DNA from: Rhodosalinus halophilus
GTDB taxonomy: Bacteria; Pseudomonadota; Alphaproteobacteria; Rhodobacterales; Rhodobacteraceae
Length of the DNA stretch: 64,000 bases
Assembly: GCF_003298775.1 (NCBI RefSeq)
Contig: NZ_QNTQ01000006.1
Coordinates: 62,001 to 126,000, forward strand
Direction: 5' to 3'
Part shown: one piece after another, positions 1-8,940 of the stretch
How positions within the stretch are numbered: position 1 is the stretch's first letter
How the letters are laid out: each line of letters opens with the position of its first letter
Made by a program: the position numbers and the translations under genes
Notes under the pieces: model-generated
The model's input: the letters and a program-made list of their open reading frames with translations, nothing else
What the model was told of the DNA's origin: nothing
Database searches by the model: none

Positions 1-1453
1 TGCGCAGCTTCCGGCTGTGGATGCGCTCCAGCGGCATCGCCGCGATCAGTTCCATCGCGCGCACGCCGATCGCCAGGTGCCGCGCGACCTGCGTGGTGTA
101 GAACTCGGACGCCATGCCGGGCAATTTCAGCTCTCCCTGCAAGGGTTTGTCCGATACGCAGAGCAAGGTGCCGTAGGGCACGCGGAAGCGGAAACCATTG
201 GCGGCGATGGTCGCGCTCTCCATGTCGAGGGCGATGGCGCGGGACTGGCTCAGGCGCTGGACCGGGCCTGTATGCTCGCGCAGTTCCCAGTTTCGGTTGT
301 CCACGCTGGCAACCGTGCCGGTGCGCATGATCCGCTTGACGTCGTAGCCCTCGAGCGCGGTTTCCTCGGCGACGGCGCGCTCCAGCGCGATCTGGATCTC
401 GGCCAGTGCGGGAATCGGCACCCAGACCGGCAGATCGTCGTCCAGCACCCGATCCTCGCGCAGATAGGCGTGGGCCAGCACGAAGTCGCCCAGGCTCTGC
501 GAGTTCCTGAGCCCGGCGCAATGGCCCACCATGATCCAGGCATGCGGGCGCAGGACCGCGATGTGGTCGGTGGCCGTCTTGGCGTTGGACGGCCCCACGC
601 CGATGTTCACCAGGCTCACGCCCTGACCATCAGGCCGCTTGAGGTGATAGCTGGGCATCTGCGGCAGCTTGGCGGGCGGGGGCAGCGGCGCATCGGGCTC
701 GGTGATCTCGACGTCGCCCGTTGCGACGAAGCTGGTATAGCCGCTGTCCGGGTCGGCGAGCTTGGCGCGGGCGACCGCCTCGAACTCGGCCACGTAGAAC
801 TGGTAGTTGGTGAACAGCACATGGTTCTGGAAGTGGCCCGGATCCGTGGCGGTATAGTGCCGCAGCCGCGCCAGCGAATAATCGACCCGCTGCGCGGTGA
901 AGGGGGCGAGCGGCAACTCGCCGCCGGGGCCGGACCCGGCGACGCCGTTGACGATGTCGTCGTTGGTGGTCGTCAGGTCCGGCACGTCGAAGACATCGCG
1001 CAGCGGAAACCGCGCCGCGCCCTCCTGCGGAACCGAAAGGCCCGGGCGGTCGGCCACCGCGAAATGCACGGGGATCGGCGTGCTCGACGGGGCGATCTCG
1101 ACCGGCGCGCCATGGTTGCGGATCAGCAGGTCGAGCTGCTGGCGCAGGTAGTTGGCGAAGAGCTCGGGGCAGGTGATCGTCGCCGCATAGGTGCCGGGCG
1201 CGGCCACGTGCCCGAAGCTCAGCCGGCTGTCCACCTCCGCGAAGCTCGTCGTGGTCAGGCGGATCTCGGGATAGAAGGCGCGGTAGCGATGGCCGGGATG
1301 GCCCTCGCGCATGCAGCGCTCGAACCCCTCTGCAAGAAAGGTGGTGGCCGTCCGGTAGAGCTCCGCCAGATGCGCGACGGCCGCGTCCGGTTCGGTGAAG
1401 CGGCGCGGCGGAGGCATGTCGGGGGTCACGACGTGCGTCGTGGCATGGGGCAT
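1..1453 (-). CDS. amn: AMP nucleosidase, C-terminal end cut by window edge
   Basis: Hydrolyses AMP to adenine and ribose 5-phosphate in the cytoplasm. The frame is open from an ATG at 1453 to the window edge: 484 codons with no stop seen. The family is about 484 residues, so almost the whole protein is present. The C-terminal part carries the nucleoside-phosphorylase-like segment with the GVGPSNAKTATDHIAVLRPH and ALDMESATIAANGFRFRVPY stretches typical of the family. It is divergent from the VOC gene, with 95 bases between them. The product is clear from its similarity to known AMP nucleosidases; only the exact C-terminus is unknown. Confidence 0.9.
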   Translation of the reverse strand, partial: MPHATTHVVTPDMPPPRRFTEPDAAVAHLAELYRTATTFLAEGFERCMREGHPGHRYRAFYPEIRLTTTSFAEVDSRLSFGHVAAPGTYAATITCPELFANYLRQQLDLLIRNHGAPVEIAPSSTPIPVHFAVADRPGLSVPQEGAARFPLRDVFDVPDLTTTNDDIVNGVAGSGPGGELPLAPFTAQRVDYSLARLRHYTATDPGHFQNHVLFTNYQFYVAEFEAVARAKLADPDSGYTSFVATGDVEITEPDAPLPPPAKLPQMPSYHLKRPDGQGVSLVNIGVGPSNAKTATDHIAVLRPHAWIMVGHCAGLRNSQSLGDFVLAHAYLREDRVLDDDLPVWVPIPALAEIQIALERAVAEETALEGYDVKRIMRTGTVASVDNRNWELREHTGPVQRLSQSRAIALDMESATIAANGFRFRVPYGTLLCVSDKPLQGELKLPGMASEFYTTQVARHLAIGVRAMELIAAMPLERIHSRKLR

Positions 1454-1548
1454 GGGGCGCATCCTGGAACGGTCTGCCCGTGGGCAGGTCGCGCGCAAGT
1501 TGACAGCTTGGCCGGGCGCGATCAAGCTGCCGCGGCAAGGGGACGTGC

Positions 1549-1989
1549 ATGGATTACGAGACGGTCAGCCCGGCGGATTTCGGCCGCGCCCTGCGCGGAC
1601 TCGGCCTCAATCTGCTCGTGCGCGACGTGGCGCGCAGCGCGGCCTTCCTCGAAGCTGCCTTCGGCATGCAGGCGCATCGCCTGTCGCGGGATTTCGCCAT
1701 CGTCGAATACGGCGGCGCGCGGTTCCAGCTGCATGGCGACCACACCTACGGGGCCAATGTGCTGCTGGGAATGCTGCCCGAGGCCGGGCCGCGCGGCGGC
1801 GGGATCGAGCTGCGGCTCTACGACAGCGATCCCGACGCCGCTGCGGCGCGCGCCGCTGCCGCAGGCGGCCAGGTGCTCGCCCCGCCGCGCGACAAGCCGC
1901 ACGGTCTGCGCGAGGCCGTGATCCTGGATCCCGACGGCTACGCCTGGCTGCCGTCCTGCCCGCTTTCGCCAGAGGAGACGCCGCAATGA
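1549..1989 (+). CDS. VOC/glyoxalase-fold protein
   Basis: A 146-residue protein of the vicinal oxygen chelate superfamily, seen from the GLNLLVRDVARSAAFLEAAF start of a beta-alpha-beta module and the AVILDPDGYAWLP end typical of glyoxalase/bleomycin-resistance proteins. Length suits a single VOC pair of modules. An AAGGGGA ribosome site precedes the ATG. Its TGA overlaps the ATG of the class II aldolase (ATGA), so the two are probably co-translated and may act on the same small carbonyl or sugar compound. Substrate cannot be read from the sequence. Confidence 0.8.
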   Translation: MDYETVSPADFGRALRGLGLNLLVRDVARSAAFLEAAFGMQAHRLSRDFAIVEYGGARFQLHGDHTYGANVLLGMLPEAGPRGGGIELRLYDSDPDAAAARAAAAGGQVLAPPRDKPHGLREAVILDPDGYAWLPSCPLSPEETPQ

Positions 1990-2741
1990 ACGCACCGCAC
2001 CGTGCCGCCGATCTCGACCAGCCCGACCTGCGCGCCGATCTCGCCGCCGCCTTCCGCTGGACGGCCCGGCTCGACATGCACGAGGGGGTGGCGAACCACT
2101 TCTCGGTCGCCCTCGACGCAGAGGGGCGGCGGTTTCTCATCAATCCGAACCAGATGCATTTCGCGCGTATCCGCGCCTCCGACCTGATCGAGGTGGACGC
2201 GGAAGATCCCGCCACCCTCGACCGCCCCGACGCACCGGATCCGACCGCCTGGGGCCTGCATGGCGCGATGCACCGCGAGGTGCCGCAGGCGCGCTGCGTG
2301 ATGCATGTGCATTCGCCCTACGCCACGGTGCTGGCCTGCCTGGAGGATCCCAGGCTGCCGCCGCTCGATCAGAACGCCTGCGCCTTCTTCGATCGGGTGG
2401 TGGTGGACCGGGACTATGGCGGGCTCGCCTTCGAGGAGGAGGGCGCGCGCTGCGCCGCGCTCTTCGACGATCCCAAGAAGAAGGTCATGCTGATGGGCAA
2501 CCACGGCGTCCTGGCGATCGGCGAGACCGTGGGCGAGACCTTCGACCGGCTCTACTACTTCGAACGCGCGGCGGCGACCTACATCCGGGCGCTCTGGACG
2601 GGCCGCGCCCTGTCGGTCCTGCCGGACGAGATCGCCGAAAAGACGGCGCGCGAACTCGAGAGCTACCCCGGCGACGCGGGGCGGCATCTGGCCGAGTTGC
2701 GCGCGATCCTCGACGCGGAAGGGTCGGACTACGCCGAGTGA
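1986..2741 (+). CDS. class II aldolase/adducin family protein
   Basis: A 251-residue zinc-dependent class II aldolase fold (L-fuculose/L-ribulose phosphate aldolase and adducin family). Visible motifs are MHEGVANHFSVAL near residue 30, the metal-binding CVMHVHSPYATVLA around residue 100 and MGNHGVLAIG around residue 175. These histidines fit the zinc site. The start is set by the ATGA overlap with the VOC gene; the open frame extends further upstream, but that part lies under the VOC gene and is out of frame with it. Many such proteins in Proteobacteria have unknown substrates, so aldolase, epimerase or decarboxylase activity are all possible. Confidence 0.85.
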   Translation: MNAPHRAADLDQPDLRADLAAAFRWTARLDMHEGVANHFSVALDAEGRRFLINPNQMHFARIRASDLIEVDAEDPATLDRPDAPDPTAWGLHGAMHREVPQARCVMHVHSPYATVLACLEDPRLPPLDQNACAFFDRVVVDRDYGGLAFEEEGARCAALFDDPKKKVMLMGNHGVLAIGETVGETFDRLYYFERAAATYIRALWTGRALSVLPDEIAEKTARELESYPGDAGRHLAELRAILDAEGSDYAE

Positions 2742-2777
2742 CGCGGCCACGCGGGAGGGCCTGCAGGGAGGAGAGAC

Positions 2778-3230
2778 ATGACGGACCCGCGCCTCGTGCC
2801 CGAGGGGCCGCGGCCGGCCGGTCAGGACGCCTCGGATCTCATGACCCTGAGCTACCGGAGCGTGGCGCAGGAGGATCTCAGCCAGCCCGCGATCGACGGA
2901 ATGGTGACCAAGGCGCAGCGGTTCAATGCAAGCGCCGGCATCACCGGCGTGCTGCTGCACGACGGGCGCTATTTCCTGCAGATTCTCGAGGGGCCGCTCG
3001 AGCAGGTGACGCGGCTGTTCTCCTCGATCTCCGCGGACACGCGACACTCGGAGATCCTGCCCTTCGCGATCCGCTGGCTGATCCGGCGGCGGTTCGACGA
3101 CTGGTCGATGCGGCTCATCGGGCCGATGGCGACGCGCGCGGTCGCCGCGGACATGGCCGAGATCGACGGCGCGGATCCCGCGCGCATCGACAGGCTCGCC
3201 ACGGATGTCCTGGCCATGCTGCGGCGCTAG
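2778..3230 (+). CDS. BLUF-domain blue-light sensor protein
   Basis: A 150-residue stand-alone BLUF (blue light using FAD) protein. All residues needed for the flavin photocycle are visible: Tyr26 in LSYRS, Asn50 in RFNASAGITG, Gln68 in YFLQILEG and Trp109 in FDDWSMRL. No output domain is attached, so it probably works by binding a partner or as a short BLUF protein like PixD. A strong GGGAGGAGAG ribosome site supports the ATG at 2778; Met22 is a possible later start. It follows the aldolase by 36 bases and converges with the exchanger gene. The partner is unknown. The BLUF assignment is secure. Confidence 0.92.
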   Translation: MTDPRLVPEGPRPAGQDASDLMTLSYRSVAQEDLSQPAIDGMVTKAQRFNASAGITGVLLHDGRYFLQILEGPLEQVTRLFSSISADTRHSEILPFAIRWLIRRRFDDWSMRLIGPMATRAVAADMAEIDGADPARIDRLATDVLAMLRR

Positions 3231-3231
3231 C

Positions 3232-4173
3232 TCAGATCGCCGGCAGGACGAGGACGCCGAGATAGACCGCATAGGCCGCCAGAAGCGCGGCGCCTTCGCA
3301 CCGGCTGAGGCGCCATCCCGTGACCGCGAAGAGCGTGAGCGCGACCGCCGCGCCGAGCATCACCCAGATGTCGAGGCGCGCGATCTCGGCTGGCACCGGC
3401 AGCGGCGCAGCCAGCGCCGTCACCCCGAGGATGCCCAGCACGTTGAAGATGTTCGAGCCGATGACGTTGCCGAAAGCCACCGCGCCCTGCCGCTTGAGCG
3501 CCGCGACGATCGAGGTGACCAGCTCGGGCAGCGAGGTGCCGACCGCGACGAGGGTGAGACCGATCACCGCTTCCGACAGGCCTGCAGCGCGCGCCAGCGC
3601 TACCGCGCCGTCCACCAGCAGCCCTGCGCCGATCACCACACCGGTGATACCGGCTGCCGCGACGCTCAGGCCCGCGCCCAGCCCCAGCGCCGGCCGGTCC
3701 GGCACTTCACCGGCCAGAGCGGCGCCCGCTGCGCTGTCGGTCTTCCAGACAAACCAGGTATAACCGAGCACGAGCAGAAGGAGCGCCGCCCCGGTCGCCG
3801 CGCCGAAGCCGTCCGCGAGCACCAGGCCCGTGAGCAGCAGGCTCGCGGCCACCAGAACGGCGCCGTCGCGTGCGAAGCTTCGCCGCTCCACGATCATCGG
3901 GGACAGCAGGGCGGCTACGCCCAGGATCAGCAGGACGTTGGCGATATTGGAGCCCACGACGTTGCCCAGCGCTACGGCGGGCGCGCCGTCGAGCGCCGCG
4001 CGAAGGCTCGCCACGAGCTCCGGCGTCGAGGTGCCGAAGCCGACCAGCGTGAGCCCGATCATCAGCGGGGAGACGCCCAGCCGCACGGCCGCCGCGACGG
4101 CGCCCCGCACGAGCATCTCGCCACCGCCGAGAAGCAGGACGAGCCCGCCTGCCACCAACGCCCAGTTCTCCAT
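3232..4173 (-). CDS. calcium/sodium antiporter, CaCA family
   Basis: A 313-residue inner-membrane cation exchanger related to E. coli YrbG. The two inverted alpha-repeats that form the ion-binding core are plain: GFGTSTPELVASL followed by ALGNVVGSNIANVLLILG in the N-terminal half, and AVGTSLPELVTSI followed by AFGNVIGSNIFNVLGILG in the C-terminal half. About ten hydrophobic helices surround them. It converges with the BLUF gene with one base between the stop codons. Direction and ion specificity (Ca2+, Na+ or K+) cannot be decided from sequence. Confidence 0.9.
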   Translation of the reverse strand: MENWALVAGGLVLLLGGGEMLVRGAVAAAVRLGVSPLMIGLTLVGFGTSTPELVASLRAALDGAPAVALGNVVGSNIANVLLILGVAALLSPMIVERRSFARDGAVLVAASLLLTGLVLADGFGAATGAALLLLVLGYTWFVWKTDSAAGAALAGEVPDRPALGLGAGLSVAAAGITGVVIGAGLLVDGAVALARAAGLSEAVIGLTLVAVGTSLPELVTSIVAALKRQGAVAFGNVIGSNIFNVLGILGVTALAAPLPVPAEIARLDIWVMLGAAVALTLFAVTGWRLSRCEGAALLAAYAVYLGVLVLPAI

Positions 4174-4311
4174 TCTGCAATGCCTTTCACGGGGCGATCC
4201 GGCCTGAACAGGGTCGCCGGCGCGCCGCCCCGATGCGCGCCGGCCAGCTGAGATCGGAACGCGCGGCGACGGTTCAAGGTCCGCCGCGAAAAGCCGCGAG
4301 AAATCTTCGCC

Positions 4312-4947
4312 TCAGAGGGCCTTGCGGAAGGCGACGACGAACATGCGGTCGTCGGCGTGCGGGCTGTCGGAGCCTTCGGCGTAGATGCGCTCGGGCGTCA
4401 GCGAAAGCGCCGTGATCGCCTCGCCCAGCGCGTCGAGCTTCGCCTCGAAGCCCGAGGGCGCGTAGACGCCCTCGTGCACCGAAAGCACGAAGAGCGCGCC
4501 CGGCGCCGCCGCCCGGAGCAGCTCGTCGAGCGCCTCGGGGCCGACGTGCCCGTGGGTGAAGGTGCCGGCGCTCACCATGCCCGCGTAGAGCCCGGGTTCG
4601 ACCGGCAGGCCCTGCAGGATATCGGCCTCGATCAGCGCGCGATAGACGCCCTTGCCGCGCGCGATTTCCAGCATTTCGGGCGAGAGGTCGGTGGCGTCCA
4701 CCGGCCCGACGCCGAGCGTCGCCAGCGCCTCGCCCACGAGGCCCGTGCCGGCGCCCACGTCCAGAACCGGGCCGGCGCCCCCCGCCGCGGCATAGGCCGC
4801 CGCCACCACGCCCGGCGCTCGGTAGCCGCTCGCCGCGGCGAAGTCGGTATCGTAGGTCTCTGCCCAGCCCTCGTAGAGCCGCTTCGCCGCCTCGGGCCCG
4901 TCCAGCCCGTAGGCAGCGTCGACGTCGGGTGTCTTCTGCTGTGCCAT
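4312..4947 (-). CDS. class I SAM-dependent methyltransferase
   Basis: A 211-residue soluble methyltransferase of the Rossmann-like class I group. The SAM-binding motif I is VLDVGAGTGLVGEAL near residue 60, followed by an acidic motif II (DATDLSPEMLEIA) about 20 residues on. The N-terminal RLYEGWAETYD is typical of UbiE/TPMT-like small-molecule enzymes. The frame is open far upstream, but the ATG at 4947 begins the recognisable protein. It is divergent from the MFS gene (120-base gap). The substrate is unknown. Confidence 0.85.
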   Translation of the reverse strand: MAQQKTPDVDAAYGLDGPEAAKRLYEGWAETYDTDFAAASGYRAPGVVAAAYAAAGGAGPVLDVGAGTGLVGEALATLGVGPVDATDLSPEMLEIARGKGVYRALIEADILQGLPVEPGLYAGMVSAGTFTHGHVGPEALDELLRAAAPGALFVLSVHEGVYAPSGFEAKLDALGEAITALSLTPERIYAEGSDSPHADDRMFVVAFRKAL

Positions 4948-5067
4948 GGCCGCATGAAACCGCGCCCGCGCACGGTGCGCAAGCCGATTGACGCGACGGA
5001 TCGAATCGGTTTGGCCTCCGTCGGAGCTTGCACGCCGGTGACCGGCCGCCCCTCGAAGGAGTGCCGC

Positions 5068-6339
5068 ATGCTTCAGGTTCTGGGCGGCGTATGGGCGCTT
5101 CTGTTCGGAATGGCGCTCATCATGATCGGCAACGGCATGCAGGCCACGCTGATGGGCGTGCGCGGCGGCATCGAGGGCTTCTCGTCCGCCGAACTCTCCA
5201 TCGTGACGGCGGGCTATTTCCTCGGTTTCCTCTCGGGGGCGCAGCTGGCGCCGCGACTGATACGCAGCGTGGGGCATGTGCGGGTCTTCGCCGCGCTGGG
5301 GTCTTTCATGTCCGCCGCCCTGATCGCCTTTCCCCTGATCGCCGATCCCTGGGCCTGGACGCTGCTGCGGATCGCGCTGGGCTTCTCGATGTCCGGTGTC
5401 TACGTCACCGCCGAAAGCTGGCTCAACAACGCCGCGACGAACGAGATGCGGGGCAAGCTGCTGTCGGCCTACATGCTGGCGCAGATGGCCGGCATGATCG
5501 CCGCGCAATGGCTCGTCACCGTGGCCGACGCCGCAGGCCCGGCGCTCTTCATCGGCGCGTCGATCCTCGTTTCGCTCTCCTTCGCGCCGATCCTGCTCTC
5601 CGCCGTGCCGCTTCCCGCCGCCGAGCTGACGAAACCCATGAGCCTGCGGCGCCTCTACGAGGGCTCTCCGCTGGGCACCGTGGGCGTATTCCTGCTGGGC
5701 GGGGTCTTTGCGGCACAGTTCGGCATGGCCTCGGTCTATGGCGCGCAGGCGCGGCTTTCGGTGGACGAGATCGCGCTGTTCGTCGCCATGATCTTCGTGG
5801 GCAGCGCGGTGTTCCAGTTCCCGGTGGGCTGGCTCTCGGACCGGATGGACCGGCGGGTGCTCATTCTCGGTCTCGCCGCCATCGGCGCGGCGGCGGGCGC
5901 CCTCGGCTATCTCTCGGACGCAGCTCTGGCGCCCTTGCTCGTCGCGGCCTTCGTCATGGGCGGCATGGCGAACCCGCTCTATTCGCTCTTCATCGCCTAT
6001 ACCAATGACTTCCTCGAGACCGAGGACATGCCGGCCGCCTCCGGCGGACTTGTCTTCACCTACGGCCTCGGCGCGATCGCCGGGCCGCTGGTGACGGGGG
6101 CGGCGATGGAAGCGGGTGGCGCCGAAAGCTTCTGGCTGGTGCTGCTCGCTCTCTTCGCCGCAATCGCCGCCTATGCAGCCTGGCGCATGACGCGCCGCCC
6201 GGCGGTGCCCGTGGACGAAACAGGCGCCTATGTCGGCGTCATGCCCACCTCATCGCCGGTGGCGCTGGAAGCGGCGCAGGAATGGTCCCAGGAGCTGGCC
6301 GAACAGGAAGAGGCGGCCGCCGAGAGCGGCGCGCCCTGA
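5068..6339 (+). CDS. MFS transporter
   Basis: A 423-residue major facilitator with 12 predicted hydrophobic segments. Residues about 1-25 form helix 1 (ALLFGMALIMIGNGMQ), and the loop between helices 2 and 3 and the VGWLSDRMDRR motif A copy in the second half are clear. It resembles the YcaD/YfkF group common in roseobacters. The C-terminal 50 residues are hydrophilic and acidic and lie on the cytoplasmic side. GAAGGAG precedes the ATG at 5068. The open frame continues upstream through the methyltransferase gene, but that part is not this protein. Substrate unknown. Confidence 0.87.
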   Translation: MLQVLGGVWALLFGMALIMIGNGMQATLMGVRGGIEGFSSAELSIVTAGYFLGFLSGAQLAPRLIRSVGHVRVFAALGSFMSAALIAFPLIADPWAWTLLRIALGFSMSGVYVTAESWLNNAATNEMRGKLLSAYMLAQMAGMIAAQWLVTVADAAGPALFIGASILVSLSFAPILLSAVPLPAAELTKPMSLRRLYEGSPLGTVGVFLLGGVFAAQFGMASVYGAQARLSVDEIALFVAMIFVGSAVFQFPVGWLSDRMDRRVLILGLAAIGAAAGALGYLSDAALAPLLVAAFVMGGMANPLYSLFIAYTNDFLETEDMPAASGGLVFTYGLGAIAGPLVTGAAMEAGGAESFWLVLLALFAAIAAYAAWRMTRRPAVPVDETGAYVGVMPTSSPVALEAAQEWSQELAEQEEAAAESGAP

Positions 6340-6348
6340 CGGGCCGGA

Positions 6349-7398
6349 TCAGGCCGCGTCGAAATCCAGCACCAGCTTGTCGGAGGTCGGCCGCGACTGG
6401 CAGGCCAGTACGAAGCCCGCCTCGATCTCCCAGGGTTCGAGCGAATAGTTCACCGCCATCTCGGCGCTGCCCTCCTCGACCTTGCAGCGGCAGGTGCAGC
6501 ACATGCCGCCCCGGCAGGAATAGGGCAATTCCAGCCCCTGCCGCTCGGCGGCCTCGAGCACCGTGTCGTCCTCGGCCCCCACGGAGAAGGCGCGGCGCGC
6601 CCCGTCCAGCACGACCTCGACCTGCACGCCCTTCTCGGCGGCGGCCTGCGCGGCCTCGGACCGGGTGGGGCGGGGGCCTTCGCCCTCGGTGAAGAAGCGC
6701 TCGAAATGGATGCGCTCGGCCGGCACGCCCTTGCCCGTCAGCGCCTCTGCCACGTCGTCGATCATGCCGCCGGGACCGCAGAGAAAGATGCCGTCGGCAC
6801 CCTCGATGTCCACCGCGCCGGCATTGGCCAGCCGGACGATCCGCTCGCCGGTGATCCGACCGTTCAGCAGCTCCACGTCCTGCGGCTCGCGGCTGAGCAC
6901 GTGGATCAGCGTGAAGCGGTCGACGTAGCGGTCCTTGAGCGCCTCGAGCTCTTCGCGGAACATGATGTGCTGCGTGTCGCGGTTGCCGTAGATCAGCGTG
7001 ACCTCGGCGCCCGCGGCCAGCCGCTCGGCCGCGATCGAGACCATCGGCGTGATGCCGGAGCCGGCGGCGACAAGCACGAGCTTCCGTTCGTTCTTCGGCA
7101 CGAAGCGGCCCTCGGGCGGCATCACCCGGATCACCTGCCCCGGCTCCAGCCCCTGGCAGAAGGTCGAGAAGAGCCCGCCCTCGACATGCTTGACGCCCAC
7201 CGTCAGCGGCTTGCCGGGCGCGGAGGCGATGGAATAGGAGCGCCGCTCGTCTTGGCCCTCGACCTCGGCGCGCAGGGTCAGATACTGCCCCGGCTTCCAG
7301 GCGAAGGCCTCCTTCAGATCCTCGGGCACGGCGAAGCTCACCGCGACGCTGTCGGGGGTCTCGCGGCGCACGTCGGCGATGGTCAGCTCGTGGAACAT
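6349..7398 (-). CDS. paaE: 1,2-phenylacetyl-CoA epoxidase reductase subunit PaaE
   Basis: The 349-residue reductase of the phenylacetyl-CoA epoxidase complex. It passes electrons from NADPH through FAD and a [2Fe-2S] cluster to the PaaA di-iron centre. Domain order: ferredoxin-reductase FAD domain (RRSYSIASAP near residue 50), NAD(P)-binding domain (VAAGSGITPM and FLCGPGGM), then a C-terminal plant-type ferredoxin with the cluster ligands in PYSCRGGMCCTCRCKV and a last Cys in VLACQSRP. It is last in paaABCDE, 11 bases after paaD, with an AGGAGGAG ribosome site. Confidence 0.96.
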   Translation of the reverse strand: MFHELTIADVRRETPDSVAVSFAVPEDLKEAFAWKPGQYLTLRAEVEGQDERRSYSIASAPGKPLTVGVKHVEGGLFSTFCQGLEPGQVIRVMPPEGRFVPKNERKLVLVAAGSGITPMVSIAAERLAAGAEVTLIYGNRDTQHIMFREELEALKDRYVDRFTLIHVLSREPQDVELLNGRITGERIVRLANAGAVDIEGADGIFLCGPGGMIDDVAEALTGKGVPAERIHFERFFTEGEGPRPTRSEAAQAAAEKGVQVEVVLDGARRAFSVGAEDDTVLEAAERQGLELPYSCRGGMCCTCRCKVEEGSAEMAVNYSLEPWEIEAGFVLACQSRPTSDKLVLDFDAA

Positions 7399-7409
7399 GT
7401 CGCTCCTCC

Positions 7410-7901
7410 TCAGAGGCACTTGAAGTAGTCGAAGGGCTCGGCGCAGGCCTTGCAGCGGTAATGCGCCTTGCAGGGGGTCGAGCCGAACTCCGAAAGCCGC
7501 TCGGTGTCGGTCGAACCGCAGCGCGGGCAGGCGACCGTGGGCGCGCCGAAGAGCGTGGCCTTGCCGCCGCTCTCGACGGGCGGCGCGATGCCGTAGTCGC
7601 GCAGTTTCTCGCGCCCCTCCGCGGTAATCCAGTCCGTGGTCCAGGGCGGGCTCATCACCCGCTCCACCCGTGCCTCGAACCCCGCCTCGCGCAGCGCCTG
7701 CTCGACGGCGAACTCGATGGCCAGCGTCGCGGGACAGCCCGAGTAGGTGGGCGTGACGCCGGCGACGGCGACCCCGTCCTCCAGCCGCACCCAGCGCAGG
7801 ATGCCGAGATCGGCCACCGTGACGCAGGGCACCTCCGGGTCGGGCACGGCGGCCGCCGCTTCCCAGGCCGCCTCTGCGCTTTCCTGATGACAGACGTTCA
7901 C
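7410..7901 (-). CDS. paaD: phenylacetyl-CoA epoxidase maturation protein PaaD
   Basis: A 163-residue MIP18/DUF59-family protein needed for assembly or maturation of the epoxidase iron site. The N-terminal DUF59 fold shows VPDPEVPCVTVADLGIL and TPTYSGCPA; the C-terminal part has a cysteine-rich metal motif (ACPRCGSTDTE, then YRCKACAEPFDYFKCL). The start is a GTG at 7901 whose last bases overlap the paaC stop (GTGA), which argues for translational coupling. The frame is open further upstream inside paaC but has no family similarity there. Confidence 0.94.
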   Translation of the reverse strand: MNVCHQESAEAAWEAAAAVPDPEVPCVTVADLGILRWVRLEDGVAVAGVTPTYSGCPATLAIEFAVEQALREAGFEARVERVMSPPWTTDWITAEGREKLRDYGIAPPVESGGKATLFGAPTVACPRCGSTDTERLSEFGSTPCKAHYRCKACAEPFDYFKCL

Positions 7902-8638
7902 CAGACCGCCCCCGGATGCGCGCGGTGCGTGACCTGCATCTCGGCCAGCATGTGGCCCAGCGCCTCGCCATGCTGCATCTCGCGCCCGCCCTGCTGCGGG
8001 AAGGGCACCTGCGGGATCTCCAGTCGCGCCTCGGCGAAGATCTCGCCGATCACCCGGTCCCATTCCGGCCGGATCGCCGCCCGGTCGGGCAGGGCGTCCA
8101 CGCCCCTGGCCGCCGCGGAGCTGTGGAAGAGCTCGTCGGTGTAGCGGTGCAGCTCCTCGACGGCCTCCTGCATGCGCCGTGCGCTTTCCTCCGTCCCGTC
8201 GCCCAGCCGGATGACCCACTCCCCGGCATGGCGGATGTGATAGGCCATCTCCTTCACCGCCTTGCCCGCGATGCCGCGCACCGTCTCGTCGGGGCTTTCC
8301 AGCGCGGCCTTCCAGTAGGGCTCCATGAAGGCCGCGAAATAGAGCTGGCGCAGCATGGTCTGGGCGAAGTCCCCGTTCGGCCGCTCCACCAGCAGGCAGT
8401 TGCGATACTCCATCTCGTCGCGCAGATAGGCCAGCGCATCCTCGTCGCGCCCCGCGCCCTCGACCTCGCCCGCGTAGGTGTAGAGCGTGCGCGACGTGCC
8501 GATCAGGTCCAGCGCCATGTTGGGCAGCGCCAGATCCTCCTCCAGCATCGGCGCATGGCCGCACCACTCGCTGAGCCGGTGGCCCAGCACCAGGTGGTCG
8601 TCGGCCAGTTCCAGAAGAGCCTCGAACAGCGCCATCAC
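7898..8638 (-). CDS. paaC: phenylacetyl-CoA epoxidase structural subunit PaaC
   Basis: A 246-residue ferritin-like subunit that pairs with catalytic PaaA but lacks a working di-iron site. Recognised from LLELADDHLVLGHRLSEWCGHAP, the ALDLIGTSRTLYTYA helix and KEMAYHIRHAGEWVIRLGDGTEES. The start is either GTG at 8638, overlapping the paaB stop as GTGA, or ATG at 8635, overlapping it as TGATG; both would couple translation to paaB. Its stop overlaps the paaD start in the same way. Confidence 0.95.
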   Translation of the reverse strand: MMALFEALLELADDHLVLGHRLSEWCGHAPMLEEDLALPNMALDLIGTSRTLYTYAGEVEGAGRDEDALAYLRDEMEYRNCLLVERPNGDFAQTMLRQLYFAAFMEPYWKAALESPDETVRGIAGKAVKEMAYHIRHAGEWVIRLGDGTEESARRMQEAVEELHRYTDELFHSSAAARGVDALPDRAAIRPEWDRVIGEIFAEARLEIPQVPFPQQGGREMQHGEALGHMLAEMQVTHRAHPGAVW

Positions 8639-8919
8639 ATGTGCCCCACGTCGTCCGGAATCTCGTAGAAGGTCGGGTGGCGATAGACCTTGCCCGCCGT
8701 CGGCTCGAAGTTCTCGGCCGCCTGATCAGGGTCGGAGGCCGTGATCGCCTTGGACGGCACCACCCAGATCGAGGTGCCCTCGCCCCGCCGCGTGTAGACG
8801 TCGCGCGCCGCGTTGAGCGCCATGACCTCGTCGGCCGCGTGCAGGCTGCCCACATGCTTGTGGCTCAGCCCGTTGCGGGGCCGGATGAACACTTCCCAAA
8901 GAGGCACTTCACCGCTCAT
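8635..8919 (-). CDS. paaB: phenylacetyl-CoA epoxidase subunit PaaB
   Basis: A 94-residue subunit of the epoxidase complex, thought to bridge PaaAC heterodimers. Family features are PLWEVFIRPRNGLSHKHVGSLHA at the N-terminus and WVVPSKAITASDP in the middle. I chose the ATG at 8919 because GAAGGGAG lies at a good distance before it; an in-frame TTG at 8937 would add six residues and overlaps that ribosome site. A palindromic repeat fills the 78 bases between paaA and this gene. Confidence 0.94.
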   Translation of the reverse strand: MSGEVPLWEVFIRPRNGLSHKHVGSLHAADEVMALNAARDVYTRRGEGTSIWVVPSKAITASDPDQAAENFEPTAGKVYRHPTFYEIPDDVGHM

Positions 8920-8940
8920 CGCGCCCACTCCCTTCAATGG

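Noticed and set aside
17-1921. Plus-strand open frame of 634 codons over amn and the VOC gene
   Set aside because: It is antisense to a complete AMP nucleosidase and crosses the VOC gene in another frame; no similarity is visible.
7410-8855. Single 481-residue protein covering paaD to paaB
   Set aside because: The frame is open but its N-terminal part is a shifted reading of paaC and paaB; PaaC and PaaB motifs are in other frames with coupled starts.
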